A DNA stretch of 64,000 bases from Fragum whitleyi (lineage: Eukaryota; Mollusca; Bivalvia; Cardiida; Cardiidae): the NCBI GenBank assembly GCA_948146395.1, contig OX411544.1:57527642-57591641 (forward strand), read 5' to 3'. The position numbers were made by a program, and so were the translations under genes. This document shows positions 47,801 to 51,712 of this stretch, in pieces. Numbering within the stretch: position 1 is the stretch's first letter; every line of letters begins with the position of its first letter. The notes beneath the pieces are model-generated. The model did not search any database, had not been told where the DNA came from, and was given only the letters and a program-made list of their open reading frames with translations.

Positions 47801-48224
47801 CATCTTGATATTTGTAGGTCAATGACATAATGCAATTATTCTTAGAAACTTGCATTTCTGTTAAAAACATTGACAGAATATGCAAATAGAGGTCATGAAA
47901 TAAATATGATACATACTAAGTGTATTGTATGAAAAATTTTCTAACTTGGTTGTGGGAATTGATAATTGTCTCGACAGAGCCTCTACAATTATCAATTCCT
48001 CCAACCTTGTTAGATTTTCACTTTCATACAAGACACTAAGTACATATTATATATATCTCAAAGAAATGGGGAGGGTAGCGAGAGAGGGAGTATAGTGGTA
48101 CATACCATCATCTTTTCAGCAAACTGTGCATAGTTCCCCTGGGTTTTAGTGGCGTTTCCGATGATGGATGACGTGGACACCATCGCTCTTTTCTGAGGCG
48201 GACTGCCATCTTCACTGCTTGCAT
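11109..48224 (-). CDS. CMTR1: CMTR1, cap-specific mRNA (nucleoside-2'-O-)methyltransferase 1, 20 exons, both ends missing
   Basis: The enzyme transfers a methyl group from S-adenosylmethionine to the 2'-O of the first transcribed nucleotide of capped RNA in the nucleus, giving cap-1. I joined 20 exons by family similarity, GT/AG borders and matching phase; every junction keeps the frame, for 2,239 nt or about 746 residues. Domain order is as in the human protein (about 835 residues): G-patch, RrmJ/FtsJ methyltransferase with [12 protein letters not shown] as SAM loop, guanylyltransferase-like region, WW domain. The K-D-K-E residues are present in MKMANMD, VMADG, VCKLFD and PANSE. The N-terminal NLS region (about 50 residues) and the last 40-45 residues were not found; the missing exons lie above 48224 and below 11109 or outside the window. 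Introns are packed with repeats, including a whole BEL element. Identity is based on remembered family sequence, with several near-identical blocks. Confidence 0.96.
11218..12555. other. CMTR1 intron e19-e20, no feature seen
   Basis: AT-rich intron. The 119-residue open frame at 12120-12479 resembles nothing and ignores a hairpin at 12130-12230 (TTTGCAGAGACT versus GGTCTCTGCAAA). Confidence 0.5.
12556..12677 (-). CDS. CMTR1: CMTR1 exon e19: region before WW domain, glycine-rich loop
   Basis: The exon encodes [20 protein letters not shown] and [14 protein letters not shown]; human has LEMKLIKGSSGTPKLSYTG and FVPTGLYIVRTVN. The five-glycine loop replaces GSSG. The acceptor is ATCTTACAG and the donor GTTTGT. 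Confidence 0.92.
12848..13110. repeat. Dispersed repeat ending in a CCCCCC hairpin, copy 2
   Basis: It starts at GAGCTGTCGCAAAGTGGACT and ends ATATACCCCCCTCTGTTTCG. It shares the order of blocks with 10637-11078 but lacks the internal duplication. It lies in the intron between e18 and e19. Confidence 0.7.
13560..13785 (-). repeat. SINE tail (same family as 44085-44375)
   Basis: GAGCACCTAACAATGGATTC and CAACCCATTGGTGGGAGACG match copies at 810 and 8945. It ends 57 bases from the splice donor side of e18. Confidence 0.6.
13842..13958 (-). CDS. CMTR1: CMTR1 exon e18: linker to WW domain
   Basis: The exon encodes [20 protein letters not shown] through EDMELIFS. It matches human IQLAEKFVKAVSKPSRPDM and EEMEKIFVRLEMK, with a shorter loop between. 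The acceptor is CTGTTTCAG and the donor GTTAGT. Confidence 0.9.
14138..14857. mobile_element. Tandem-core element, family with GAGCTAAAA end, copy 1
   Basis: It begins AACAAGAGGACCATGATAGT and ends with the hairpin TTGAGCACTTCGTGCTCA then GGTGAGCTAAAAA. The body is built of about 165-bp degenerate repeats (AAGCTGTGTGCCCTCTGG and AAGCTGTCTGCCTTCTGG). The layout resembles bivalve 'pearl' and Helentron-associated elements; class assignment is inference. Confidence 0.65.
15282..15853. mobile_element. Tandem-core element, GAGCTAAAA family, copy 2
   Basis: It starts near AACAAGAAAATCATGGTGGT and ends TTAAGCATGCTATGCTCA then GGTGAGTTAA. The end lies 23 bases beyond the donor of CMTR1 exon e17. Confidence 0.6.
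15877..15968 (-). CDS. CMTR1: CMTR1 exon e17: guanylyltransferase-like domain, end
   Basis: The exon encodes [20 protein letters not shown] then [10 protein letters not shown]. Two AGs are possible; only AACTAG, seven bases upstream of the more obvious GATCAG, keeps phase 0 with e16. A tandem-core repeat ends 23 bases past the donor GTTTGT. Confidence 0.88.
16273..16401 (-). CDS. CMTR1: CMTR1 exon e16: guanylyltransferase-like domain, middle
   Basis: The exon has 43 codons in phase 0. [20 protein letters not shown] matches human KTELPRDTLLSVEIVHELKG. The acceptor is AATTTCAG and the donor GTAGTT. Confidence 0.95.
16452..18287. mobile_element. Tandem-core element, GAGCTAAAA family, copy 3, with eight 164-bp repeats
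   Basis: It begins GACAAGAGGGCCGTTGGCCC and ends TTGAGCACATTGTGCTCA then GGTGAGCTAAAAA. The core is about eight tandem units, marked by GCACCTGGTG at 16785, 16945, 17110, 17276, 17438, 17601, 17766 and 17930 (steps 160-166 bp). Each unit carries a run of C, then TTTTAGCTATTTTTATTAAG, then a GAAGAAGAAGG stretch. The element fills part of the e15-e16 intron. Confidence 0.8.
18869..19006 (-). CDS. CMTR1: CMTR1 exon e15: guanylyltransferase-like domain, first part
   Basis: The exon has 46 codons in phase 0. [12 protein letters not shown] matches human PVFDYRCMVSGS, and YVLGLG matches FLIGLG. This C-terminal domain resembles a capping guanylyltransferase but is catalytically inactive in the family. 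The donor is GTAAAC. Confidence 0.93.
19554..19622 (-). CDS. CMTR1: CMTR1 exon e14: linker to the guanylyltransferase-like domain
   Basis: The exon has 23 codons in phase 0, [20 protein letters not shown] then LLD, matching human ARVAPSSSDPKSKFFELIQG. The acceptor CCAAAG has a weak pyrimidine tract; the donor GTAAGT is strong. Confidence 0.85.
20365..20422 (-). CDS. CMTR1: CMTR1 exon e13: short linker exon
   Basis: The 58-nt exon reads [19 protein letters not shown], matching human TLSEPRQAEIRKECLRLWG. One base at its start completes a Thr codon from e12. The acceptor is TTTTTACAG and the donor GTAGGT. Confidence 0.9.
20683..20695. repeat. Poly-C run
   Basis: A run of 13 C in the e12-e13 intron. 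Length may be unreliable in assembly. Confidence 0.8.
20854..21074. mobile_element. MITE with AACCCTTGTCATACTGAA inverted ends, copy 1
   Basis: The left end AACCCTTGTCATACTGAA faces the right end TTCAGCATGACAGGGGTTAA. A second copy lies at 46438-46678 and shares GCAGGAGGTATAAACAAAGA-type text after the left end. There is no coding sequence; the open frame across it is a by-product. Confidence 0.75.
21191..22997. mobile_element. Tandem-core element with 156-bp repeats and GACGGGCGTATAAAAA end
   Basis: Units are marked by TATACTCCGGACAAGATTC at 21576, 21732, 21888, 22044, 22200 and 22356, every step exactly 156 bp, with related units at 21381 and 22758. Two terminal modules are present: each has TTGAAGTCAATCGGACTTCA, a GGACGCC tract and the hairpin CCCGTCTTCGACGGG (22633-22647, 22972-22986), followed by ATAAAAAT. 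This suggests one element inside or behind another of the same family. Because 156 is divisible by 3, open frames of 123 and 166 codons run through the array without being genes. Confidence 0.82.
22546..22614. repeat. 9-bp minisatellite, CGGACGCCC
   Basis: About seven to eight units of CGGACGCCC or near variants lie in the terminal module of the element at 21191-22997. The second terminal module at 22930 has only one or two units, so the run has expanded locally. Confidence 0.85.
23292..23348 (-). CDS. CMTR1: CMTR1 exon e12: short linker exon
   Basis: The 57-nt exon reads [18 protein letters not shown], matching human CSLQIKALAKIHAFVQD. It is too short to stand out as an ORF and was found by phase and similarity. 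The acceptor is CTTTTCAG and the donor GTAAGT. Confidence 0.88.
23872..24057 (-). CDS. CMTR1: CMTR1 exon e11: end of methyltransferase domain
   Basis: The exon has 61 full codons. [10 protein letters not shown] matches human YVVCKGLK after the NSER motif, and [17 protein letters not shown] matches the human stretch VVPLEVIKGDHEFTDYM. It ends with AG completed to Ser by e12. The donor is GTGAGA. Confidence 0.93.
24134..24323. mobile_element. MITE with GCTTAACCCTTAT inverted ends
   Basis: It begins GCTTAACCCTTATATTGCTG and ends CAGCATGATAAGGGTTAAGC. It is related by its ends to the elements at 20854 and 32730. No coding content. Confidence 0.75.
24330..25115. other. CMTR1 intron e10-e11, diverged short repeats
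   Basis: The stretch at 24395-24560 has the AGAGTTATCCCCCTTGAAAG style of the 156-bp family, and 24680-24790 matches 10160-10265. No gene is seen. Confidence 0.45.
25121..25516. mobile_element. Small element with CAGGGTTCC inverted ends (hAT-like ends)
   Basis: The left end CAGGGTTCCCAC faces the right end AGGAACCCTG. CCCTGACTTTTCCCTGACT-type repeats sit just inside both ends. CAGGG ends are typical of hAT elements, but no matching 8-bp target duplication was found, so the class is tentative. Confidence 0.55.
26050..26182 (-). CDS. CMTR1: CMTR1 exon e10: second catalytic Lys and Glu, preceded by three partial copies
   Basis: This 133-nt exon starts [20 protein letters not shown] and ends [12 protein letters not shown]. 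Lys in VCKLFD (human K404) and Glu in PANSE complete the K-D-K-E set. The 5' 90 nt plus 16 nt of intron with the acceptor are repeated three more times upstream at exact 106-bp steps. Only this copy has the 3' part and the donor GTGGGT, so only the acceptor at 26182 gives an open frame. Confidence 0.95.
26183..26500 (-). repeat. Three tandem partial copies of CMTR1 exon e10 (106-bp unit)
   Basis: Potential exon starts lie at 26288, 26394 and 26500, each after a T-rich TTTTCAG, in addition to the used one at 26182. The steps are exactly 106 bp. Copies alternate: the units at 26182 and 26394 begin GTGGCC, while those at 26288 and 26500 begin GCGGGC, which suggests a dimer duplicated once. Use of any upstream acceptor runs into a TAA about six codons inside the next copy. 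Confidence 0.93.
26695..26950. repeat. Dispersed repeat related to 10637-11078
   Basis: CTGCCTCAAAGTAGACTAAT then ACCCCCCTACAAGTGCTTG matches the start of the 10.6-kb repeat. The end differs (CTCCTTTATACTCCTCAGGC). Confidence 0.5.
27225..27321 (-). CDS. CMTR1: CMTR1 exon e9: methyltransferase core helix
   Basis: The exon reads [20 protein letters not shown] then [12 protein letters not shown], near-identical to human. It ends in phase 1 (single G), which sets the frame for the duplicated exon that follows. The acceptor is TTACAG and the donor GTGAGT. Confidence 0.96.
27574..28769. mobile_element. Tandem-core element with 165-bp repeats, copy 1
   Basis: It begins CTAGAAAGCCATGAATGGCT and ends GTGGCTTTCAGCCAGTGGAG then CTAAAAA. 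The core has units marked by GAAAATGATTTTCAAAG at steps of 164-166 bp (27682, 27846, 28010, 28175, 28341). Copy 2 is at 31086-32280, only 2.3 kb away. Both ends can form small hairpins, and the CTAA after the 3' hairpin recalls Helitron-type ends. Confidence 0.8.
28770..29442. other. CMTR1 intron e8-e9, no gene; small palindromes near 29215
   Basis: The frame of 153 codons at 28668-29129 starts in this intron and ends in the repeat at 27574-28769; it resembles nothing. CTGGTCAGACTGTGCGGAAG then CACAGGCTGGTCAGAG near 29210 is a hairpin related to text at 45035. Confidence 0.45.
29443..29561 (-). CDS. CMTR1: CMTR1 exon e8: catalytic aspartate
   Basis: The exon has 39 codons, GGIGGDGDI to GVHFVMADG. 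The Asp in VMADG is the catalytic Asp (human D364), and the GDGD turn precedes it as in vertebrates. The acceptor is TTTCTGCAG and the donor GTAAGC. Confidence 0.96.
30220..30412 (-). CDS. CMTR1: CMTR1 exon e7: SAM-binding loop
   Basis: The exon has 64 codons plus one base. [20 protein letters not shown] is the methyltransferase motif I that binds S-adenosylmethionine, followed by KGFGMTLKG and NDFKLEDF, both close to human. The acceptor ends TTTCAAAG, and the donor is GTAAGAAAT. The reading frame stays open upstream into the intron, so the start was set by the splice site. Confidence 0.97.
30413..31085. other. CMTR1 intron e6-e7, nothing recognised
   Basis: AT-rich, with a CATGTCACTTGGTCATGTGA near-duplication at 30670-30710. 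No coding sequence or repeat family was identified. Confidence 0.5.
31086..32280. mobile_element. Tandem-core element with 165-bp repeats, copy 2
   Basis: It has the same ends and the same internal unit as the element at 27574-28769, in the same orientation. The similarity is high but not perfect (for instance the last unit AATCTGAGAAAACTCACTTT occurs in both). Confidence 0.8.
32730..32960. mobile_element. MITE with TTAACCCTTTC inverted ends
   Basis: It begins TTAACCCTTTCCTGTTTTAC and ends CAGCAAAGGGTTAA. Inside, GAAATTGCTTGTCAGAAGCA is part of a hairpin. Its end lies 18 bases beyond the donor of CMTR1 exon e6. A decayed relative is at 297-470. Confidence 0.7.
32979..33051 (-). CDS. CMTR1: CMTR1 exon e6: first catalytic lysine
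   Basis: The exon encodes [20 protein letters not shown] then KYRDG. The Lys in MKMANMD corresponds to the first Lys of the K-D-K-E set (human K239 by the family numbering I recall). The donor GTAATA lies 18 bases before the end of a TTAA-ended repeat at 32730-32960. Confidence 0.94.
33307..33311. repeat. BEL target-site duplication, left (TCTTG)
   Basis: TCTTG lies immediately before the 5' LTR and again at 42468-42472 after the 3' LTR. A 5-bp duplication fits the BEL/Pao integrase. Confidence 0.9.
33312..34239 (+). repeat. BEL 5' LTR
   Basis: 928 bp. It begins TGTTACAGTAGGTG and ends CTCACTGTTATA. The partner LTR ends CTGTTACA; this one-base change is the only difference I saw on reading both. 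An ATAATAAAAGG stretch at about 33983 could serve as TATA box or, through its AATAAA, as polyadenylation signal. Confidence 0.95.
34553..34725 (+). repeat. Direct repeat in the BEL leader
   Basis: GAACAATCTCATGAGGAACA at 34556 recurs as GAACAATCACATGAGGAGCA at 34658, each followed by AGGCAGGGAATGCCCAGTCA and AAGTGATTG. The step is 102 bp. The location between LTR and gag-pol suggests a leader function such as packaging, which is inference. Confidence 0.8.
34784..41392 (+). CDS. BEL/Pao gag-pol polyprotein, 2,202 residues, intact
   Basis: This single open frame encodes all enzymes for copying the element. Residues about 25-85 are a degenerate heptad repeat of the type MLRDNTE; 130-260 is charged and probably helical. 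A DUF1759-type gag domain starts near 475 ([14 protein letters not shown]). Zinc-binding [13 protein letters not shown] (about 710) and [14 protein letters not shown] follow. The A17-type protease has [10 protein letters not shown] near 846. Reverse transcriptase carries FYVDDG near 1287. RNase H follows with [12 protein letters not shown]. The integrase has CVYCRRL, then [19 protein letters not shown] near 1946 and [11 protein letters not shown], giving D-D-E, and a C-terminal DUF5641-like region (FWVRWRTEY). All key residues I looked for are present. The start is the first ATG of the frame, 544 bases after the LTR. Confidence 0.97.
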   Translation: MSDSGEESEHSCDQSVVNLEVLRANIEAPCDNSEIRRDNKMLRDNTEMSRDIPEMLRDNTEMARDNFEVRRDMPEALRDNSKPRREQKLNEKGLSYKISLLQSNYKSALTSWRRRSNELSVLMADCQDVALLREHRSKVVQAIEVLRSSVDQLQGVQDNLIAETDRLEQVELDHQHLMQSICECIREIESQKYEIASNVSSKSSRSKSSRSSKKSSISGMSRISDAAARRAVLKTKLKYIDIESKYKAEWQKIRTIKELEIAGAEQAALEEVLDHSDNKSDIFPISLPHRDSKAYVKSYVQTHAESHDVKPLVPDLSHHISLTEPLPNASMALHEDNLDINTPLVPNDLSRSVLSSSSLAQTIVSGGADSLNPAAPPFNPAFAKPAVVQSSWVHKGVRPATNYSPVPSFTNVELVNLSALGSANVTSGNNSHKNNVISASTTPVINSSNGPSSSNKTEQGLIELAKSLADQVSLSRLPSPEPSTFSGDPLSYPSWKSAFQILIEQRQIPLSERIHYLKRYVSGQVRDVIEGYFLLPSDRAYVEAKKTLDKRYGDPFVISNAFRDKLEKWPKIAPRDGTSLRKFSDFLQQCHLAMQSINSLSVLNDDRENKKLLTKLPDWMIPRWGRIVSRWKEERLQFPPFYEFVEFVTKEATIACDPVTSLQSLKEVNDNQKSNKVSSRQERVFHGSRTFLAEVEEGDKKLSDNMRQLSCAFCNRPHDLDDCRNFLGKPLAERKSFVKEKGLCFACLQGDHISKKCKRRKKCKNCLKFHPTSLHGDYKMPSKQVKKDDSTPKNSTGEIVTKTHLSGHTGAVSLSNLDKCRKCSMIVPVYISHCDSPEKQRLIYALLDTQSDTTFILEETCEALGVSGAEVRLSLSTMYAENKMVTSTKIKGLEVRGLHNGPRIKLPNVYTRSIMPANHNHIPTADMAEKFPHLEGIANQIGPLRDCEIGLLIGYNCPRALAPREVVAPNEEGPYALRTDLGWSIVGVVDVEACEEDPIGLSHRILSQELLPDLDNSLSSSVMFSVKSKVKEVVSSDVLKIMEREFADFAINDAKFSQEDQQFVGILNQGINFINGHYQMPLPFKGNEPFLPNNRTYALKRLNSLRKRLEKDETYRQHYSQFMNDLLKNNHAELVPVNEMDSEKGRVWYIPHHGVYHPQKLNKIRIVFDCSARFQGESLNSHLLQGPDLTNKLIGVLCRFRKNPIAITCDVEKMFYQFNVNPCHRNYLRFLWWSNGDLCSEPKEYRMTVHLFGATSSPGCANFGFKQMAEDYQDEFGPEAAEFIRRDFYVDDGLKSVSSVDEAIKLIDNTRSMCAKGGLRLHKFVSNDKDVIKHLEAEDRETNLKDINLALDKLPIERTLGILWCIESDTFQFRIVLNDCPLTRRGILSTVSSMYDPLGYISPVILVGKQILQQMCADKLDWDDPLPKELYSRWDKWRSGLKDLALIKIQRCVRPKNFGTVTLAEMHHFSDASSSGYGQCSFLRLIDESDRVHCSLLLGKSRVTPLKPITIPRLELSAALLSVKIASFLDQELDFKGLSVSHFFWTDSKVVLGYLSNDARRFHVFVANRIQQIKERTKPSQWQYVSSKQNPADIASRGATAKEIHSDSKWFNGPDFLWERHLPDRIEVPTEVNIGDPEIKKGQCFTTRIESDQFVSIIDRLQYFSDWHRAKRAVAICLRFIDQLCQKLIKRPRQVEMSQNRCSLKFQRATVSELQRAEAVIVKCVQSHHFSHDIKCLKSNEIIESPSGRKELIARHKVLKGTSQLQKLDPFLDHNGLLRVGGRLKNAELPYLVKHPVVLPRKSHITDLVIRHFHNNVLHQGRGITTHEIRANGFWIVGCSSAVSSFISNCVYCRRLRGSTQGQKMADLPSDRLNPSPPFTFCAVDLFGPWYIREGRKELKRYGVLFTCLACRAIHVETSNFLSTDSFINSLRRFIAIRGPIRQLRSDRGTNFVGAERELKEAFMELDEERISQFLLKENCDLVNFKMNVPSASHMGGVWERQIRSVRNVMSTLLYQHGQQLDDEGLRTFLYEAAAIVNSRPLTVDTLNDPLSSPPLSPNLLLTMKTNVILPPPGHFQNSDLYSRKHWRRVQYLVDQFWVRWRTEYMQNLTLRSKWNLHRRNMSVGDVVLLKEENQPRNEWSLCRVAEVTIGNDGLVRKAKVAIGQPSLDSKGRRKSKIVYLDRPVHKLVLLKETEEIPVEEP
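34844..35035 (+). repeat. 21-bp coding minisatellite in BEL gag
   Basis: About nine units of ATGCTGCGTGATAATACTGA-type sequence encode the heptad M-L-R-D-N-T-E and variants ([21 protein letters not shown]). A 21-bp period keeps all frames open on both strands, which explains the extra open frames over this stretch. Confidence 0.9.
41393..41539 (+). other. BEL 3' untranslated region and polypurine tract
   Basis: 147 bases between the gag-pol stop and the 3' LTR. The last bases before the LTR, TTTGGGGAGCCA, are the probable primer site for plus-strand synthesis. Confidence 0.6.
41540..42467 (+). repeat. BEL 3' LTR
   Basis: 928 bp, same length as the 5' LTR and identical on reading except for the penultimate position (CTGTTACA against CTGTTATA). 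It is followed by the target duplication TCTTG. Confidence 0.95.
42468..42472. repeat. BEL target-site duplication, right (TCTTG)
   Basis: Matches 33307-33311 exactly and fixes both LTR borders. Confidence 0.9.
42723..43699. mobile_element. Tandem-core element, GAGCTAAAA family, copy 4
   Basis: It begins AACAAGAGGGCCATAGTGGC and ends TTGAGCACTTTGTGCTCA then GATGAGCTAAAAAG. The core repeats at about 110-130 bp (TCTAGAGTGTCTACAAGGTT and TCTACAGTGTCTACAAGATT), unlike the 164-bp core of copy 3. Confidence 0.7.
43882..43976 (-). CDS. CMTR1: CMTR1 exon e5: start of the methyltransferase domain
   Basis: The exon begins [20 protein letters not shown] and ends FFLN plus two bases of an Arg codon completed in e6. 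It matches human [20 protein letters not shown] almost residue for residue. The following intron is more than 10 kb long because the BEL/Pao element sits in it. Confidence 0.96.
44085..44375 (+). mobile_element. tRNA-derived SINE, full length
   Basis: The head CTGGCTAGCTCAGTTATTCA resembles a pol III A box and CACAAGTTTGAATCCTGCT a B box. The tail has CAGGAATCCATGGGTAGGTG and GAAAGTGGTGTTAAATCCC and matches, in reverse orientation, the repeats at 810, 8945 and 13560. The element ends near AACCATCCATC. It lies in the e4-e5 intron. Confidence 0.75.
44639..44710 (-). CDS. CMTR1: CMTR1 exon e4: linker, short exon
   Basis: The 24 codons, [20 protein letters not shown] then LSCK, match the human stretch KMIIEDETEFC to LQCK. 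The acceptor is TTTACAG and the donor GTAAAA. Phase is 0 on both sides, so skipping it would keep the frame. Confidence 0.9.
44782..44814. repeat. (AT)n microsatellite
   Basis: About 16 AT units in the e3-e4 intron, 71 bases upstream of exon e4. Confidence 0.95.
45308..45400 (-). CDS. CMTR1: CMTR1 exon e3: linker before the methyltransferase
   Basis: The exon has 31 codons in phase 0 ([15 protein letters not shown] through EWKTVGA) and matches the human linker that reads VSWFPEC to WMVVGK. The donor is GTAAGAT, and the acceptor follows ATATTCCAG. Confidence 0.85.
45520..46140. repeat. Decayed tandem-core element, GAGCTAAAA family
   Basis: The end AAAAGCTCACCTTGAGCACA then CAAGCTAAAAAA matches the family, but half of the terminal hairpin is lost. 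The left border is not defined. Confidence 0.45.
46438..46678. mobile_element. MITE with CCCTCGTCATGCTGAA inverted ends, copy 2
   Basis: The left end CCCTCGTCATGCTGAAATCC faces TTCAGCATGAGAGGGTTTAA. It is related to 20854-21074. Its terminal TTAA is shared with the TTAA MITE that follows, so the second element probably inserted at the edge of this one. Confidence 0.7.
46675..46839. mobile_element. TTAA fold-back MITE, copy 3, at a CMTR1 splice donor
   Basis: It begins TTAAAGTAGTGAACCC and ends GTCCACTACCTTAA, with CTAATGATTTTCATTAG at the centre. The right end lies eight bases from the last base of CMTR1 exon e2, so the intron reads GTACGCTG and then the element. Confidence 0.88.
46848..47015 (-). 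CDS. CMTR1: CMTR1 exon e2: G-patch
   Basis: The exon has 56 codons in phase 0. [17 protein letters not shown] followed by [17 protein letters not shown] is a clear G-patch, the RNA-helicase-binding glycine motif; human CMTR1 recruits DHX15 through it. The exon ends in an acidic stretch, WDEDVEEDE. The donor GTACGC is followed eight bases later by a fold-back MITE. Confidence 0.95.
47020..47830. other. CMTR1 intron e1-e2, nothing recognised
   Basis: AT-rich intron without recognised repeat or coding sequence. Confidence 0.5.
47837..48058. mobile_element. Palindromic MITE, copy 1
   Basis: The ends ATACTAAGTGTATTGTATGA and TCATACAAGACACTAAGTA are inverted. The centre AATTGATAATTGTCTCGACA faces TACAATTATCAATTCC. 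Similarity to the 52-kb copy begins further left, at GAAACTTGCATTTC (about 47847). It ends about 50 bases from CMTR1 exon e1. Confidence 0.8.
48106..48224 (-). CDS. CMTR1: CMTR1 exon e1 (first found): acidic linker and start of G-patch
   Basis: The exon encodes about 39 residues, starting [12 protein letters not shown] and ending QFAEKMM, which leads into the G-patch. The acceptor follows a T-rich tract ending TTAG, and the donor is GTATG. The exon begins with 2 nt completing a codon from an upstream exon, so the ATG at its first base is out of frame and this is not the translation start. The basic QKR may belong to the N-terminal nuclear localisation region. Confidence 0.85.
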
Positions 48225-50747
48225 CTAAGTTACGATTTGAAAAAAAGGAGAGTAGAATTCATCATGAATTTTGAAGTTCTTAGTATATTTTGGTCTCATT
48301 AACATATTAATATTTGATCTATGAAGCTCGTTATCCTACTTCAGCCGTGCATGGCTTAAATGGCTTAGATGAGCAGCTGCAGAAGAGCAGGTCGATAGCA
48401 TTAACTTTGTCAATTAACAAGGGTCAATTAATCAAATAATAGGACAAGTAGAGTTATGGTTAACAAAGGGCAATAACTAAAAAAAGATAAGTAGAGTTAT
48501 AGTTCTTGTACAATGCACTTTTCCTCAATGAGATATGTCCACCTTTGAGGTTCATGATTCTTAGCTTTGAGATATGCTCAGGACAAAAAGGAGGAGGAAG
48601 TGCATGATAATTACTGTATACCACCTAATAAACATGCCAGGGCGTGATGCAAAACATAATGGGGTGCTATCATTTCAAACCCATTTTACTTAATTCCAAA
48701 AAATTATGTAATTTAAGGAGCTAATGGTACCTTACACTAGCAAACTGCCAACCTATATGTAATTATTGATTAAAAGATGCGCGCTCATGATGCACTTTTC
48801 AATTTCTCTTTAAGCGCTATGAATTTACAAAAAAGAAATAATTTAAAGTCATCTATTGAAATATTGGCAACATTGGCTAATTATTTGCAACTTTCAAGAT
48901 ACAAGTTATTATGGTAGTAGAAGCAGAAATAGTTTTTTTTATACAAGTTAGGAACTTATTAGGAAATTAGACAAATCCAACAATCAGACAAATACAAAAT
49001 TCGATGTTTCACCACAGATGGACAAAATGGTCTAACTAATCATTAACTAGATTTAAGAATGAAATATAAAATCCAGTAAATAGTCCTCAAATTTTGTGAT
49101 ATATGAATGCACCCAGTACTGGAGATGAAAGCATGCCTAAGTGAGAACACAACACTTCTGGAGCTAGCTGGCTCAATGGAATTAGGCACCCTTTGAAGTC
49201 CAAAGATTCTTGCACAGCCATGTCATTTTTAAATCATTTACACATGACATTATATGGGTTTCTCTTGTAAGAAATTTGACTCAGATTTTATAATTTGACT
49301 GGGATTCAATTTAATATTTGAAGAAGGTAAAATGATATCAGATTATGTCTGAAACAACCAAAAGAAAGGGGAATTTGTTTGCATGTTACTTATGAAGAAT
49401 TTCTATTTCATTTACGTTGTTTGAGTAATTGAAAAAAAAATTAGGCTATTGATGTTTGATATTATATGCCACACCTTATTTACTACATGGATTATTTCAA
49501 ATTATATGTTACATTTTAACCTTTCCCACTATCAAATTATACGAGATTTTGCGTGCACTTTTTTACAGAATTTGAGCAATCTTTTAAAGATGAACATTAA
49601 TCCAAAATCACCCTAATCCTGATAGGGATGGAGGATATTTTAACCATAATCTTTATAACGTCATACAGTGGAGTAGATCTTATAAAAAATTACTTTGAGA
49701 GTGGATTGTTTTTACCAAGGACACTGGATGCTAGGGTGTTGGTCGGATAGTCAAGTGCATTCGAGAATTGTATAGGGAGGGGGCATGTTTTATTAGGTGA
49801 AGTACTGTAAGCTACAGAGGGGTTTGATTGAACCTCACAAACCATATCTGGATCTGCCACTGCAGTCATCTTTTTCCCAGAAATAAAATATGCAACTGGC
49901 TAGTGATCTTATCATCTTGATTTATTTCAATTTGAAAATTAGATTTAACTGACAATTTAAAATGGATTAAGGCAGCTTGTTTAAATAAATGTGTACTCAA
50001 GGAAAGGCCAAAGTGTTCCAAATAATAGAGGAAGGGTTACATAGGGGATAACTTATGCCTCTCAGTTAAAAAGAGGATGTTTGTGAAACACAAATGCCCT
50101 GTAACAGCATTTTTTTTCAAAATGTTAGCCTTGACAGATGATCTTGACCGAAGAATATTGACCTTGATACCTACAGATGCACATTATTGAGATCTATCAT
50201 CATGACAAGTATTATGCTTGTACCGTAAATAGGCTCGAAGATATTGGCGTTATTAAGTTTTTTTGCTACAGATGATCATGACTTTGTGACATGATGTTGA
50301 CTTTTGTATCAGCAGATTCATTTCATTAAGATCTACCACCTTGCCAAATATGAGACTTGTATCTTGAATAGGCTTGAAAATATAGGCAATGCTGAAGTTT
50401 GGTTAAGTTTAGCAGACAGAAAGACAGGCGAAAGGACATCGGTAAAACATTGTGCCCCTGACTCTTTGATGCGGGAGAATAAAAATTGCGTTGAAAAGTG
50501 AAAGTAAAAGTACAAATCCGCAATGGCACCCTTTTGTCATTTGTTTTTTGAACGCAAATCTACACTTTCATGATGATTGAAAAGTTGACACGTGTACATA
50601 TGGATTTGTAACGATGTAGGCTAAAATACCAGAGAGGTTCGCGTCCATTGATCGCTTCATTATTGTGATTTTAGCTAAAACAATGTTGCTGAAGTTTTGA
50701 GAAACATTTTTCTGTTTTCGTTGAATTATCTCCTTCGCAGAGAGCTA
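48225..50747. other. Presumed CMTR1 5' intron; weak repeats only
   Basis: The stretch 48420-48600 is a decayed relative of the 156-bp repeats (AGAGTTATAGTTCTTGTACA). The remainder is AT-rich with no gene. An upstream CMTR1 exon must lie here or further right, but I could not recognise it. Confidence 0.45.
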
Positions 50748-50756
50748 CTTTCTATT

Positions 50757-51712
50757 CGGTGTCCCTAAAATACGAAAAGGTGCAAAAAGGTGTTTGGAGG
50801 TGCTGGAATGTCGTTAAATGCGCAAAAAAGTGCTAAAAGGTGCAAAAAGTTGCTTTAATGTGCTTAAAGGTGGACGAAAAGGTGCTCAAAGTGCTTACAT
50901 ATTATTTAATCTCTATCTATATATACTGCCTAACCCCCCCTTTTGATTATTACTGGCAGGTGCGCGTCTGTGCTTGAATAAAAACTGTTCAACGTGAGTT
51001 ATTTGTAAGGGTGCCAAAATTTAAAGGTATTGTGAATGTTAGATTTAAAATATCTTATAAAACAATTTTGGTAATTCAGGGACGGCTCACTATCTGAAGA
51101 GAATCGAGACTCTTCTTGAACGCTGCAATACCGGGTTGCTGTACGATTGTTTCTGGTAGGCTGTTCCAAAGTATCAGGAAATAAGAAAAAAAAGAATATT
51201 CAAAGTAAGAAGCATTTGTGTGGATCTGTCTAAAAGATTCTGTGTGCACATGTCTGGTGATCCGAACTAGTCTTTCAAGATAAGTTGGTATGGGTACTGC
51301 AACAAAACTATGAATCTATCTCTGTCTTTATATATATATTTAAAGCTTTTGTTCCAGTTGAATTATCTGTTTGGACAAACCTTTCGTACAATGTTCAGAC
51401 AGACGGACGTTGTAATAAAAATGTGCCCTAATCTTTCGATGCGGGAAGATAACAAGTAACTATTACGCAATATGCGTATTTAACCGTTATGCATGAGAAG
51501 TTGGTGCCTATAGAAGTAGGTCAAATCATCATTTAAGTGAATCAATAAAAGCGTGTACAATACTTATACATTCACCTTTAACCACCTTCTCGCCCACCTT
51601 TTAGCACCTTTTCGTATCTCAAGTTTAGCACCTTTCGCGCCTTTTGCACCTTCAACCACCTTTTAGCACATTTAACCATCTTTTTGCACCTTTTCGTATT
51701 TTAGGGACACCC
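50757..51712. mobile_element. Fold-back element with AAAAGGTGC-rich inverted ends, 956 bp
   Basis: The left end reads CGGTGTCCCTAAAATACGAA; the right end, reversed, reads GGGTGTCCCTAAAATACGAA. Each inverted end is about 130 bp of short tandem AAAAGGTGC-like units. A perfect 9-bp direct repeat, CTTTCTATT, flanks it at 50748-50756 and 51713-51721. Long inverted ends made of small tandem units plus 9-bp duplications match the Foldback or Mutator-like type. The centre has no transposase. Confidence 0.87.
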